Positions 32,908-43,049 of a DNA stretch of 44,671 nucleotides are shown piece after piece (positions within the stretch are counted from its first letter, which is position 1; every line of letters begins with the position of its first letter). The stretch is from Brachionus koreanus (taxonomy: Eukaryota; Rotifera; Eurotatoria; Ploima; Brachionidae), in contig PJRA01000048.1 in the NCBI GenBank assembly GCA_016987375.1, forward strand, positions 967,969 to 1,012,639. The letters are read 5' to 3'. A program made the position numbers and the translations under genes. The notes beneath the pieces were generated by a model. The model had not been told where the DNA came from and did no database searches. It saw only the letters and a list, made by a program, of their open reading frames with translations.

Positions 32908-33826
32908 ATTACCGTAAACCTTTGCCCAGCATACTAAGAATAAACCTGAAATTTAACCGGAATTCTATATGGAATAGTTCCCATCAAAACCATGTTAAAG
33001 TAATTTTTTTGAATTTTTTGAGAATGCCGGTTAAAATTAAGAAATGTTCTATTAATAAAAGCTAAATAAAAACTAATGTTCTAATAAATTTCTGACGTTT
33101 ATTCCAGAATTAAAAAAAAAATTAAAAAAATGTAGAATTAAATTCGTAATAAGTCAAAATTAAGGATTCTTCCAATTTTTGAGTTTATTCTAAGTTGTTA
33201 TTCTAAGAGAAGTTGGTGTTTCAAATAAAAACCGTACCAAAAAAAGGACTATTTACTATCTCGATACGAATAATTGATTGACTGATTTTTTGAACAAAGC
33301 TGCAGAAGTTTTTCGTAAGCGTAATTTTAGTAAACAAAAAGTATAACGACTTGGACAATCTAAATATATTGCGGTTTCGTCCATATTAAATATTTTTTTC
33401 GTGTTAAAATTACGCTTACCAAAAACTTCTGCAGCTTTGTTCAAAAAATCAGTCAATCAATTATTCGTATCGAGATAGTAAATAGTCCTTTTTTTGGTAC
33501 GGTTTTTATTTGAAACACCAACTTCTCTTAGAATAACAACTTAGAATAAACTCAAAAATTGGAAGAATCCTTAATTTTGACTTATTACGAATTTAATTCT
33601 ACATTTTTTTAATTTTTTTTTTAATTCTGGAATAAACGTCAGAAATTTATTAGAACATTAGTTTTTATTTAGCTTTTATTAATAGAACATTTCTTAATTT
33701 TAACCGGCATTCTCAAAAAATTCAAAAAAATTACTTTAACATGGTTTTGATGGGAACTATTCCATATAGAATTCCGGTTAAATTTCAGGTTTATTCTTAG
33801 TATGCTGGGTAAAGGTTTACGGTAAT
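32908..33826. mobile_element. Foldback element with 422-bp inverted repeats (pogo/Tigger-derived)
   Basis: Seen: 32908-33329 and 33405-33826 are inverted copies, identical except for two mismatches and two offsetting single-base indels by my alignment. The spacer is 75 bases. The ends read ATTACCGTAAACC / GGTTTACGGTAAT. On the minus strand the inner part of the right arm plus the spacer encodes FLNKAAEVFGKRNF, then KIFNMDETAIYLDCPSRYTF. The NMDET block carries the first catalytic Asp of DDE_1 (pogo/Tigger/CENP-B-like) transposases. The left arm holds the same N-terminal piece, on the plus strand, up to RKRNF. So the element is an inverted duplication of a transposase-gene segment with a unique centre. 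It cannot encode a full transposase. Confidence 0.9.
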
Positions 33827-34709
33827 TAAATAAATTTGACATTTATTAGACTAACAAAGTATTAAAATAGAAAACAAAGGTAAATGAGACATCGGCTAAC
33901 TTAAAGGTACCATGACCAAAGTGAAACTTTGAGAAAAAACTAAAAAAAACACTGTTTTCTGAACAATTTATAAAATATTTATTCCAAACGTTAATAGAGA
34001 AATTTAATAAATATTAAACGAAGAATTAAATATATTTGTGATCGTGACCAGTTTAATGGCATAACTTAGTAGATGTTTATTGTTAATAGTTTTGTATATT
34101 TAAAAAATTGATACTTTAAGTATTAAAATTAAAATTTCAATGAAAAAAATATGTAAAGATAATTTTTTTTAATAGTTTGAATAGGGCATTATCTTTTTTC
34201 GTTTTTCTCACTAAAAAAGATAATAAAACAGTTGAAATTATGGAATTAAGAACTAAAGGAAAAAAAAAAGAAATTAAGTTTAAAAAAGTATATTTCTTAT
34301 TACTTAGAATCCTTGAATGATATGCTAATTATTAAAAAACATGCCATCTTTTTTAGACCTTCTTTTTCAAAAAAACTAAGCTTAAAATCGATTCAAAATT
34401 TTATAACATTTACTTAAAAATTATCAACTAATGTTAAAGAATATTTTGATTTTTTCAAAATTCTTTGCTTTTTGAGAAAATGTTAATTTTAGTTGTACTT
34501 TATTTTTGAAAATAAAATTTTTAAAATCGGACAATTTATTTGCTCTTCAAAGCCAGTCTCATTAAAAAACTGAAATTTCAAAATTTTTTAGCCTTGCACC
34601 TAAGCATAATGCAGTTAGCTTAAAAAAAAATTAATGTTCTAAAAAAGCAAGCTTTCGATTTAGTTTAAAATAATTGCACGAGTTTAAGTTAAAAATTTTA
34701 CTTTAAAAA
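33827..34709. other. Spacer and promoter region of RPL10A
   Basis: A+T-rich with no other gene seen. No clear TATA box was found immediately upstream of the RPL10A ATG. Confidence 0.45.
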
Positions 34710-35837
34710 ATGAGGTAAATAATCGCATAATACGATTAGCATAGATAAATATTTAAAATTTTTAAATTAAGCAAAATCTCAAGAGAAGCTTTGACCGAAT
34801 CAGTGGCTAGTTTGCTAAAGCATTCCCACGAAGTAAAAAAAAGAAACTTTCTAGAGACTGTTGAATTGCAAATTGCCTTGAAAAATTATGATCCAAGCAG
34901 AGATAAACGTTTCGCCGGCACTGTTAGGTGAGTTTTTAACCTGTTTTTAACTATTGAAAAAACAGGTAGTTGCCTAGTGCAACGGACTCAAACCCAATTG
35001 AGTCTTAAAAAAATATGGGTAGACCCTAAACTAGGGTCGAATAAAAGAGAGCTATTTTTCATTTCATTTTAAAGGCTAAAATACGTACCAAGACCAAAAT
35101 TCAAAGTCTGCGTTCTCGGAGATGAAAAGCATTGTGATGAAGCCAGGGCTCAAGGAATCCCATGCATGACTTTGGATGATTTAAAAAAATTGAACAAAGA
35201 AAAGAAGAAAGTAGCTAAATTAGCCAATTCGTATGACGCTTTCTTGGCTTCGGATTCAGTAATCAAACAATTGCAAAAAGTTTTGGGTAGAGGTTTGAAC
35301 AAAGCCGGCAAATTTCCTTCACCATTAAATCACGGCGACAACTTGCAAGCCAAAGTAGAAGAACTTAAAGCTACCATTAAATTTCAAATGAAAAAAGTAT
35401 GTTTTTAAAATTTGATCAAATTTAAACAAGAGTCCTAGTCTATGATGATTTTCCGAAAGGAATATTTTTCTTGATTAAAATGATAGTTTTGTATTAGCTC
35501 TAGAACTGAGACTTATTTAAAGGACTCAAATAAAAAAAACTCTATGATGGCTTAAAATCTTTGAGAATTGAATAATCACATGTAACCTATATGAGCATAT
35601 TGCTGAGAGTTTTTGATCAATCAGTGTGTTGAATTTTTGTTCAAATGAATAATTATTTTTTTTAAGGTTTTGTGCTTAGCTGTTGCTGTTGGTAATGTCG
35701 GCATGCAATGTGATGAATTGACTTCAAATATCAATTTATCAATCAACTTTTTGGTATCTTTGCTGAAAAAAAATTGGCAAAATGTTAGATGCTTGTACAT
35801 CAAGAGCTCTATGGGTCCAAGTTTCCGAATCTATTAA
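34710..35837 (+). CDS. RPL10A: 60S ribosomal protein L10a (uL1)
   Basis: Four coding exons: 34710-34714, 34772-34927, 35075-35396, 35667-35837. Joined, they give exactly 217 residues, the length of human RPL10A. The first exon is only ATGAG followed by a GTAAAT donor; a 57-base intron leads to the next exon, giving MSKISRE. Seen family blocks: [90 protein letters not shown] and [20 protein letters not shown]. Known role: uL1 forms the mobile L1 stalk of the large ribosomal subunit and helps move deacylated tRNA out of the E site. All intron boundaries are GT-AG with AAG acceptors. The tiny first coding exon is usual for ribosomal protein genes. The isolated ORF at 35166-35408 is only part of exon 3. 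Confidence 0.97.
34928..35074 (+). ncRNA. RPL10A intron 2 with three consecutive hairpins
   Basis: Within this 147-base intron three inverted repeats follow one another: 34940-34966 (CCTGTTTTT with its complement), 34985-35004 (GACTCAA, 6-base loop, TTGAGTC) and 35022-35038 (GACCCTA, 3-base loop, TAGGGTC). Introns of ribosomal protein genes commonly host snoRNAs, but I see no clear C/D boxes or a convincing H/ACA arrangement, so the RNA call is tentative. Confidence 0.3.
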
Positions 35838-37400
35838 TTGATTTATTTTTTTCAATTTTATCACATAAATTGATTAATAAATTAATTAAAAGAAATTTTT
35901 TATTTAAAAAAAAAGTTCATAATATCAAAAAAAAATTGTTATGATGATCCTTTTAGATATTATTGAAAATTTTAAGCCATTCTCTAAAGAATCAAAAAAA
36001 AATTAGACTTATGATTTATTGTCTTAAGTACAACAACTCGCACCAATAAAAAATATTTTTTTGATTTTAACTGTCTTTTTTTTAAAGAGAATTTCTCATA
36101 AAATGGTCGTCAAACTAGTGAAAGAATATTAAGAAGGCTCTGAATCAAAGTATATCGAAAATCCTACCTTATTGTTTAATTGCTAACTAACAATTTTTTC
36201 TTTTTTTTCTGAACTATCAAATATCTAAATATGTTTAACCTCTAGCTATTTCAATAATTTTCGAATTTCAAAAAATTTTTCCATTACTAAATATAATAAT
36301 TGCAGTTAAACGTTTGACCACTAGCATTTAAAGATTTTTCATATTTTATTTTTATAAAAGTATTTGTTTTGAATTTTATTTAAAATTTTATAAGAAACTA
36401 TTTGGTGTTGTGGTTTATATTTGATACACTTTTAAATTTTTCTAAATACATTTTCTAATTTAAGTTAGCTAAACTTAGTTGACAGTTTAATAAAAAATAA
36501 ATATTGAAATTAAAAAAAAAAAAAAAATCAATATTAAAAAAAATCTTTAAATATGCATCTTTTTGCTTTTGTTCGCTTGGAATCCTAAGTTTTAAATTTT
36601 ATCTCTTTCGCTTATATACTCTTTTCTGTATTATTTAGTTTAAAAAAATTCATTTGTGTATACCTTATTGTTAATCATTGAATAAACGAGATCTTGTATA
36701 ACACAATCATTCTAAAAAGAAAACTTAAAATACATTGTATATTGTAAATTGAATTGTTTTGCTTTAGAAATAAAGCTAACCATTAAATTAGCCACAGTTC
36801 CAGAGATGTTCAAAAGTCCTTAAAATTAAAGTCATGACTTTAAATTACGGCACTTGTAACGGTTGGACAAAAATTCTTATCGATTCCAGTTTCTTCAAAA
36901 CCAGTTTTAAGTTTAAAGGCTTTTTTCTTAATCTGGCTATATCAACCGACCAGATAGGTCAAGATTTACTTCCAAAAACCTAGAAGACAACTTTATTGGT
37001 TAGTAACATGGATTTAATCAGGGACTAAATTGAAAAAACCTTATTTTATTGTAAGCATAAGAAAATCTTTATTAATAAAAATTTAGAGTAAAATTTTTTC
37101 TTAATTAATAATTTGTATCGATTTTTAAAAAATAAAATTAAAGTTTTTGACTTGGCTTGAAACTTGTGACTTTTAACACTAGAAGCAGCAAGCATTTTTT
37201 CACGTTTTTTTAATTCAAAAATATATTATAAAAAAAAAATAATAATTTTATAAATTTATATCATTTTTTAAAGAAAATTTTAAAATCTACATAAATCAAA
37301 AAAGATATATTCATTTGAAAAATCTATTCAAAAGATATGAGGATTTAAAAATTTTTTTAAGTGCTTCTAGTGTTAAACAACTCTGATCAGTTCTGATAGG
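35838..37400. other. A+T-rich spacer
   Basis: No gene was recognised. The stretch 36790-37020 is slightly richer in G+C, but I see no open frame or splice sites in it. Confidence 0.5.
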
Positions 37401-37401
37401 T

Positions 37402-37600
37402 CTAAAGAGATTGCAAAAGAATTTTAAATGATAATAAATCTATTGATGGTGCCGTGTCAGTGTTTAATTTGTAAGGTAAAAAGGATTGAAAAGTTGGCGA
37501 AAAATGAATGGGGTTTAACAGTTCAAACCGTAAACCCTTGCGATATCGTGCATGGGATAGCTTTTGATTCTTAGGTTTTAGTGCACGCATAAGCGACCAT
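37402..37600 (-). pseudogene. Probable LINE C-terminal tail remnant
   Basis: The minus-strand frame includes KLSHARYRKGLRFELLNPIH and LPYKLNTDTAPSIDLLSFK. The latter fits the pattern N-x-L-P-x-x-V-x-x-A-P-S-x-x-x-F-K that ends many non-LTR reverse transcriptases. The composition differs from the spacer. No catalytic core is present and no ends were found. The call rests on this short pattern only. Confidence 0.45.
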
Positions 37601-38183
37601 TTTCAAATCGGCCCCCTTGGGATGCGATATGCAAAAATTTAGGTGAACTTTGTTCACTAATTAAATTTGAAGCAAGTTTAAATTTTTTAAGTTTAGTTTA
37701 GTTTATTGAATAAATATAAATGGCACAATTGATAACATACACCATTGTTTACAATACAATTTCGTGTCTGTGAATTATTTTATATATATATATATATGTC
37801 ATAACTAAACAGTCAGACTATTTATTTTAGCCAAATTTTTTTAATAAAACTTATGTTGCAATTATTAATTAAACTTAATATATAGAAAAAAATCATTTTT
37901 ACAAGATTCATATTTATTTTAGTAAAAAAAAAACAAAAAAAATATTGATTAATTTCCAAAATTTATTTTCTTGTGCAGTTACTATATAACTGACCTCTAT
38001 GACACTTAGAAATACCTAGTTAGTACATTGCTTTTTTTGCATGAACAATTATACTTCAACATACTTTTTCCACCACAAATAGAATGAAAACTTTTTATTT
38101 TCCTAAGCGATTTTTCACTTCTCTTACAAATCTAAAGATTCTATATTTAATAACTTTTGTTTATAAATATGAAACTTATTCCA
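37600..38183. other. A+T-rich spacer
   Basis: Contains a (TA)n microsatellite at about 37780-37796. Nothing else was recognised. Confidence 0.5.
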
Positions 38184-38400
38184 TTAATGACAACCGTATA
38201 TAATACCAAATTTAATGGCCAATTGATAAGTCATATTTTTTGTACTGATTTTGGTAATATAAGCTAGTATATTCAATAAATCAACATGGCCTCTATGAAC
38301 GTCTGTTACGGGAACCTGGACTGTGTCTCCAACTTTAGCGTCAAACAACTTGTGAACATGCTGCCATTTTTGCTTTAAATTTCCACTGCATGTCAAGCTT
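38184..38400 (-). pseudogene. Integrase-type (KRBA2-like) transposon C-terminal remnant
   Basis: The minus-strand frame reads KVGDTVQVPVTDVHRGHVDL, then LLNILAYITKI and YQLAIKFGIIYG. This resembles the C-terminal module of KRBA2-like integrase proteins (pattern: G-x-x-V-x-I-P-V-x-x-V-D-R-G-x-x-D-x-x-N-I, then Y-x-I-A-x-x-x-G-I-L). Only this module remains. The frame lacks a real ATG (TTG at its upstream end), so it is a fragment of a DNA transposon or of a domesticated gene. The family call is from memory of the pattern. Confidence 0.45.
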
Positions 38401-39050
38401 TATTAATTGCATTAATTTTAATCCTAAATTAATTGCAACATTGGTTTTATTAATTTTAATAAACAGTTTGACTATTTAGTTATGATATATACATTTTTTT
38501 AATTGAATTAAATGATTAAATGATTAGAAGAAGAAAAAATACGGATTTGCTTTGACTTTAAGTTTTGCTGCTTGTGTTGGCTCTTTGGTTCTTAGTTTTC
38601 TTAGCAGACGACTCTCAGAATACTTTTTGTTTTTAGCTCTTCTTCTTATCTATTTTCTTACGGTTATAACGAATAATTTTTTGACAATTTTCAATTTTAT
38701 TCGTTTAATACGAAAATATAAAAAAAACAAAAAATATTGGTTTCTTAAATTTTAATAATAGAATATTTTATTAAATAAGTATGAATTTTCTTACATACCG
38801 AAATCATAAAACTAATCTCTAATTGGTGATCAATTAATATTTTGAAAAATCACACATTTACCTTTATAAAATAAAAAAAAAAACAGGAAAAATAACGGGT
38901 GCCCAATAATGCTTGTCCAAAACTTTAAATTGAAAAAAAAAACCATGATCCGATTAAGATAAAATTATGAAAATTTCATGCATTGACAATGAGAAAAAAA
39001 ACAAAAAAAAGTTCTCTTAAATAAAAAATTTTTGGTTCTTTTAATTATTT

Positions 39051-39261
39051 CAGGTTCTTTTTAGTTTTATTTTTATTTTATTTTTTATTATTTTGAAACA
39101 GTAATTTAAGGTTCTTTTGTTAGTTCTTCAATTAGTATCAAAAATTAAAGATCCTTTCAGGATTTTTTTTGGGTTCTATCAGTTTTAAGGTTAGGGGTTG
39201 GGTTCAGGTTCTTTATAGTTTTATTTTTATTTTATTTCTTAGTATTTTGAAACAGTAATTT
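39051..39261 (+). repeat. 57-bp direct repeat pair
   Basis: Copies 39051-39107 and 39205-39261 run from CAGGTTCTTT to GAAACAGTAATTT with only a few differences, both on the same strand, and are separated by 97 bases. Confidence 0.7.
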
Positions 39262-39528
39262 TAATAATTTAATACTATTTTAAAAAAAGAACCTAAGAGA
39301 ACCATTAGTATAGATAGAAAAAGAACTAAGCATTTGAAAGAATTTAATACTATTTTAAAATTTAAGAAAATTGATTAATAATTAGCGAAAAATAATTTAT
39401 TTATGTTTCTCTTAGCGTTCGTTTTTGATAAAAAGTTCATTGTCTATTACTCGAAAATTTGTATTCTAAAACAGAATTTTGTGTATTTTTCGAAAATGAT
39501 AATAGTTTTTTTAGTTTTTCATTTTTTC

Positions 39529-39606
39529 AAATGATTACCTAAAATATATAAAATTTGATGTTAAGAAGTTTTAAATCAAATTTTTATATATTTTAGGTAA
39601 TCATTT
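39529..39606. repeat. 31-bp inverted repeat with 15-base loop
   Basis: Arms 39529-39559 and 39575-39606 are reverse complements apart from one extra A/T in the right arm. Likely part of a miniature foldback element. Confidence 0.75.
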
Positions 39607-40809
39607 AATAGAATTATTTTAAAATTATAAGTGTATAAAATTTTAAGTTAATCATTTAGATCAGAAGATATTTAAAAAAAAACATAAATTTATTGAAAAT
39701 AGACTTTTTTATATAAAACCTTAAAATTTTGACGTTTTTTAATCAGTACTTCTGGAAAAATTATCCGATTAAAATAAATTATGGCTCATTTTAATCAAGA
39801 TAAAATTCTGTAACTTTAAAATATCCGAAATTGAAAATTAATATTTTGGAATTAAATTAAATTTTAACGTTAAAGTTGTTTCAATTTGCTGTTTCAAATT
39901 TACTTAAAAAAGATGAGAAAAAAATGATCTTTTTAAAAAACAGCTATAAAATTCTTGGTGCTAAAAGACAAATAATTTTTTTGGTTCGTTCAGGAGATTT
40001 TTTAGTTTAGTTTACACTTTGAATTTTTAACTTTTGCACACCTTGGGTCTTTATGATAGAGAATTAAAAATATACAAAGAAAATGAGGCAATATGAAAAA
40101 AAATCAAAAATTTGAAATTCGAAAAAGGTAACAAAAACCAAATGCAATAGCCAAAAAAATTTTAAAGGAAAAAAAAACACAATTTTTGTGCGTGGAATAT
40201 GATTTTTTACAAAATTATCATTATTTTATAAGGAATTTGATGAGATCTCGAAAAAAGTCTAATTTTAGTGTCAATTGGCATTTAACTAATGGTATAGATA
40301 ACTTTTTGAACAGAGAATGCAAAATAAAATGCGAAAAATGCATGATAAAAGACTGATACGTGAAATGTATCAGAAATATATCAAAATCTGCTTTTTAAAA
40401 CTTTTTCACAAAAGAAGCAATTTTTTGGTTAAAATAAATGAAATTTTTAATTTCAAAAAAAAGAAAATTCTTTGAATTTTATTAATCACTATTAAAATAA
40501 AGTCTTAATATTAAGTTTAATAATATTCAAATTCGCAGAAAATTAAAATTAAAATAAAAAAAAAACAAGTTTTGGTTTGATTAAAACTAAGGCTTCGTAG
40601 TTTTTATTTTTTTTAAATTTTAAAATTACGAAAAAAATAATTTCGATTAGATGCTCTTTTTTTTTTTAATTTTTAAAATTAAACGAAATTTTTAATCTAA
40701 CAAAAAATTATCCAAAATATAATTAAACCATTTGTACAACAAACAGTGAATATTTATAAGTTACAGGAGAAAATCAAACTCTGCGACTAAAAAGTCAAAT
40801 ACAAATCAA

Positions 40810-41325
40810 TCATTTATTTATGTCAAGTTGAGACAGTTTTTTTGGTATAAAGTCTGAAGAATTGGTGTTCAGATCATTAATGACTGCGTCTTTGGTTTTT
40901 TCCACTTTGACTTCTTTTTCGGTCTTTTTTTTCGGCTCCAATAGTTTTTCCGGATAGCTAACGTCATGGTAGATTTCCTCGAATAAGTTCGGGTTCTGAG
41001 ATTGAATATAAAACTTCATCATTTCCAAGCGGCATTCCTCTTGCATTGCCATCATTTCCATCATGTCTTCTTCTTCACCGGCATTTTCGAAGGCTTCTTC
41101 GGATGGGCTCTGAGGTGAGGCGGCCTGTTGAGCGGCCGGATTTAACTGATCCCGTATACTGTCATCTTGTAGAATTTCTACCACTGCTTCACAACGTGCT
41201 TCCATTTCAAAGGGATCTATATCACTTTGTAAACTCGGTGGTTGAAAATTCTTATTTTGCAGAAAACTTGGAACGAATTCAACTGCGCTTGGATTTAGCT
41301 TGGAAGAGCTTACTGGATCGCTCAT
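40810..41325 (-). CDS. PAM2-motif protein, probable poly(A)-binding-protein partner
   Basis: Single exon, 171 residues. The start is the ATG at 41325 (MSDPVSSSK); the frame is open two codons further only through a TTG. Seen: SKLNPSAVEFVPSF at residues 8-21, an excellent PAM2 motif (L-N-P-x-A-x-E-F-x-P). Known: PAM2 binds the MLLE domain of cytoplasmic poly(A)-binding protein in regulators such as PAIP1, PAIP2, TOB, ataxin-2 and GW182. The rest is acidic and Met/Glu-rich (EEEDMMEMMAMQEECRLEMM, about 85-104). After it come FYIQSQNPNLFEEIYHDVSY and a Lys/Glu-rich linker. A second short F-x-P block (SSDFIPKKL) lies near the C-terminus. No other domain is visible. It most likely controls mRNA translation or decay. 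I cannot say which named member it matches; small size and acidity recall PAIP2, but PAIP2 has its PAM2 at the C-terminus. Confidence 0.75.
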   Translation of the reverse strand: MSDPVSSSKLNPSAVEFVPSFLQNKNFQPPSLQSDIDPFEMEARCEAVVEILQDDSIRDQLNPAAQQAASPQSPSEEAFENAGEEEDMMEMMAMQEECRLEMMKFYIQSQNPNLFEEIYHDVSYPEKLLEPKKKTEKEVKVEKTKDAVINDLNTNSSDFIPKKLSQLDINK

Positions 41326-41970
41326 TTTCAAAAAAAAACTATGTCGAATCTGCTAAATTGAGAGAGTAATTCAAAAGCTGAATAATTTGCGATTTAAAAA
41401 AGAATGAACTTAGATTAATAGGAATATTAGATTTGAGAAACCATTTTTTTAAATTATGAACATATTTTGCAATTGTAGAGGAAAATAATCATAAGTTTAT
41501 GCTTTCATCAGATATTTGCAACTATTTTCTCTAGTAAATTTACGTTGTGCTTTTGTTGAGCAAATATAATTGATATTTTAGTCTAATTTATTCAAATAAA
41601 TATTCTTAGATTTAAACTCAATTTATTTGTTTTATTTTTATATTTTTTGATTGTAAAAAATTTTAATTTTGGAAAAACGGAACCCTATCTAAAATAAGCT
41701 ATTGTCAATTAAGCTAGTTTTTTTGACTAATGGATAAATTTTTGTTTCATTCAAAAAGAAATTTAACAATTGTCATTCATTTTTAGACACATTTTTCATG
41801 GAAAGATTGTATTTTATTAAATTTTTAGATATTTTTTAAATACTTCGACCTAAACTATTCGATTTTAAAATATTTAATCATATAAGTTGACCACTTAAAA
41901 TCAGAATTTCTATAATTAATGATAAAAATGTCATAGCTATTGTTCTAATAATAAAAAATTTATCTGAAGA
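41326..41970. other. A+T-rich spacer
   Basis: Upstream region of the PAM2 protein gene. Nothing else was recognised. Confidence 0.5.
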
Positions 41971-42060
41971 TGAAACAACTGTTGTTTCACCTATTTGGAA
42001 AGTCTAATCAAAGTCAAAATCTGTGAAAATTAATTGCGATTTATTTTCAATATTGTTTTA
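41971..42060 (+). repeat. Partial copy of the MITE at 20533-20827
   Basis: TGAAACAACTGTTGTTTCA opens a block that matches 20633-20713 in order and strand, ending ATTGCGATTTATTTTCAATA in both copies. It is diverged and lacks both terminal arms. Confidence 0.65.
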
Positions 42061-42661
42061 CATCTGCAAAAAAAAATTACTGATCATTAGAACAAAGCTT
42101 TTTATTTTTTTTAATTTGTTTATTTTTGGTTCGAGCACAAATTCCTTCAGATAGAAAAATAAAAAATTAAAAGTAAAAATTAAAAACAGTCAATAAATAT
42201 TTTAAATTTTGAATAACTTTGTTCATTTATTGATGGAAATATGAGTAAGTTTTGTCATGAGGAGAAACAAAAATAATAATTAAATGATTATTTACTTATG
42301 CTTTTGTGAAGGAGTTTCGATTTAAAATGAAAGTAAAAAAGATAGTTTGATCGCACAGTAAAATGTAATCAATAATAAAACAATAAATTTTATAAATAAA
42401 CTTGAATTTATTTGAAGCAAATGTCTAAAAATGTTAGATGAGATTAGATTTAGAAAATAGGAATAGTTTCTTATGATTAAGCACATAAAAACCTATAAGT
42501 TAAAGGTAGTAAAATATGTTTAAATTTGAAGAATTAAAAAATAAAAAAAATATAAATATATAATTACTGAAACATTAAAATTAAAAAATTTGAAAAATTG
42601 ATAAAAAATTTATTTTTCGGGAAAGCATAATTTTTGAAAATAAAATAAGAAGTAAATCATT
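42061..42661. other. A+T-rich spacer
   Basis: Holds the minus-strand AATAAA (42609-42614) for the small secreted protein gene. No gene was seen. Confidence 0.5.
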
Positions 42662-42991
42662 TTAACCTTGGACTAAAGAAGTCAATTGACCAATAGCTTG
42701 AACAACTAATGGCAAAGCATCAGTAGCGTGGTTTTGCAAATCAGAAACCAATTGGGCAAAGATAAGTTTAGCTTGTTCCCAGATTTGTTGACCAGCGAAC
42801 AACAATTGAGTGGCAATTTGTTTAATTTGGTTCCAGTAGTCAGTTCCCAAAGCAGTGATGGTGTCAACAACTTGTCCCAAACCCAAAGCGTTCAAAGCAA
42901 AGTCGACCAAATCCTTTGGTTCAGCGACTTGTTTTACTGGTACTGAATAGGCAATAGCCAAACAGGCAAATAAAATTATTACTGATTTCAT
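42662..42991 (-). CDS. Small secreted amphipathic-helix protein, unrecognised
   Basis: Single exon, 109 residues; family not recognised. Seen: a textbook signal peptide (MKSVIILFACLAIAYS, cleavage about 16/17), then about 90 residues predicted almost entirely helical. Hydrophobic positions recur every three to four residues (NQIKQIATQLLFAGQQIWEQ, AKLIFAQLVSDLQNHATDAL), with many Gln and Ala. The mature part has no Cys, no glycosylation site and no charged clusters. Such proteins bind lipids or hydrophobic ligands or form helical bundles (inference). Codon choice is narrow (TTG for most Leu, GCT/GCC/GCA for Ala, CAA for Gln) and the composition is clearly richer in G+C than the flanks. A TATA box lies about 45 bases upstream. 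Together these suggest strong expression. Confidence 0.75.
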   Translation of the reverse strand: MKSVIILFACLAIAYSVPVKQVAEPKDLVDFALNALGLGQVVDTITALGTDYWNQIKQIATQLLFAGQQIWEQAKLIFAQLVSDLQNHATDALPLVVQAIGQLTSLVQG

Positions 42992-43030
42992 TTTTTTTTT
43001 ATTTTTTTCACTTTTTTTTAATTTTTCGTC

Positions 43031-43042
43031 TTTTTATATATA
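43031..43042 (-). promoter_or_regulatory. TATA box of the small secreted protein gene
   Basis: On the minus strand TATATAAAAAG lies 41-51 bases before the ATG at 42991. That places the expected transcription start at about 43005-43010 and the 5' UTR at about 15-20 bases. It is the clearest core promoter in the window. Confidence 0.6.
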
Positions 43043-43049
43043 ATCAATT

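Larger units (their letters stand above)
38401..40809. other. A+T-rich spacer with internal repeats
   Basis: No gene was supported. Contents: a 57-bp direct repeat (39051-39107 and 39205-39261) amid many GGTTCTTTT words, and a 31-bp hairpin at 39529-39606. A 67-codon frame at 38552-38755 is hydrophobic, lacks a proper start context and was not called. Confidence 0.5.

Noticed and set aside
33256..33456. 66-codon frame as an independent gene
   Set aside because: It is transposase sequence reading from one arm of the foldback through the centre into the other arm; the last part is antisense.
37780..37797. (TA)n run as an origin or matrix attachment site
   Set aside because: Similar TA runs occur at about 21395 and 30955; they are plain microsatellites in A+T-rich DNA.
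38552..38755. 67-codon hydrophobic plus-strand frame
   Set aside because: No proper start context, signal peptide or neighbouring exon; composition like the spacer.
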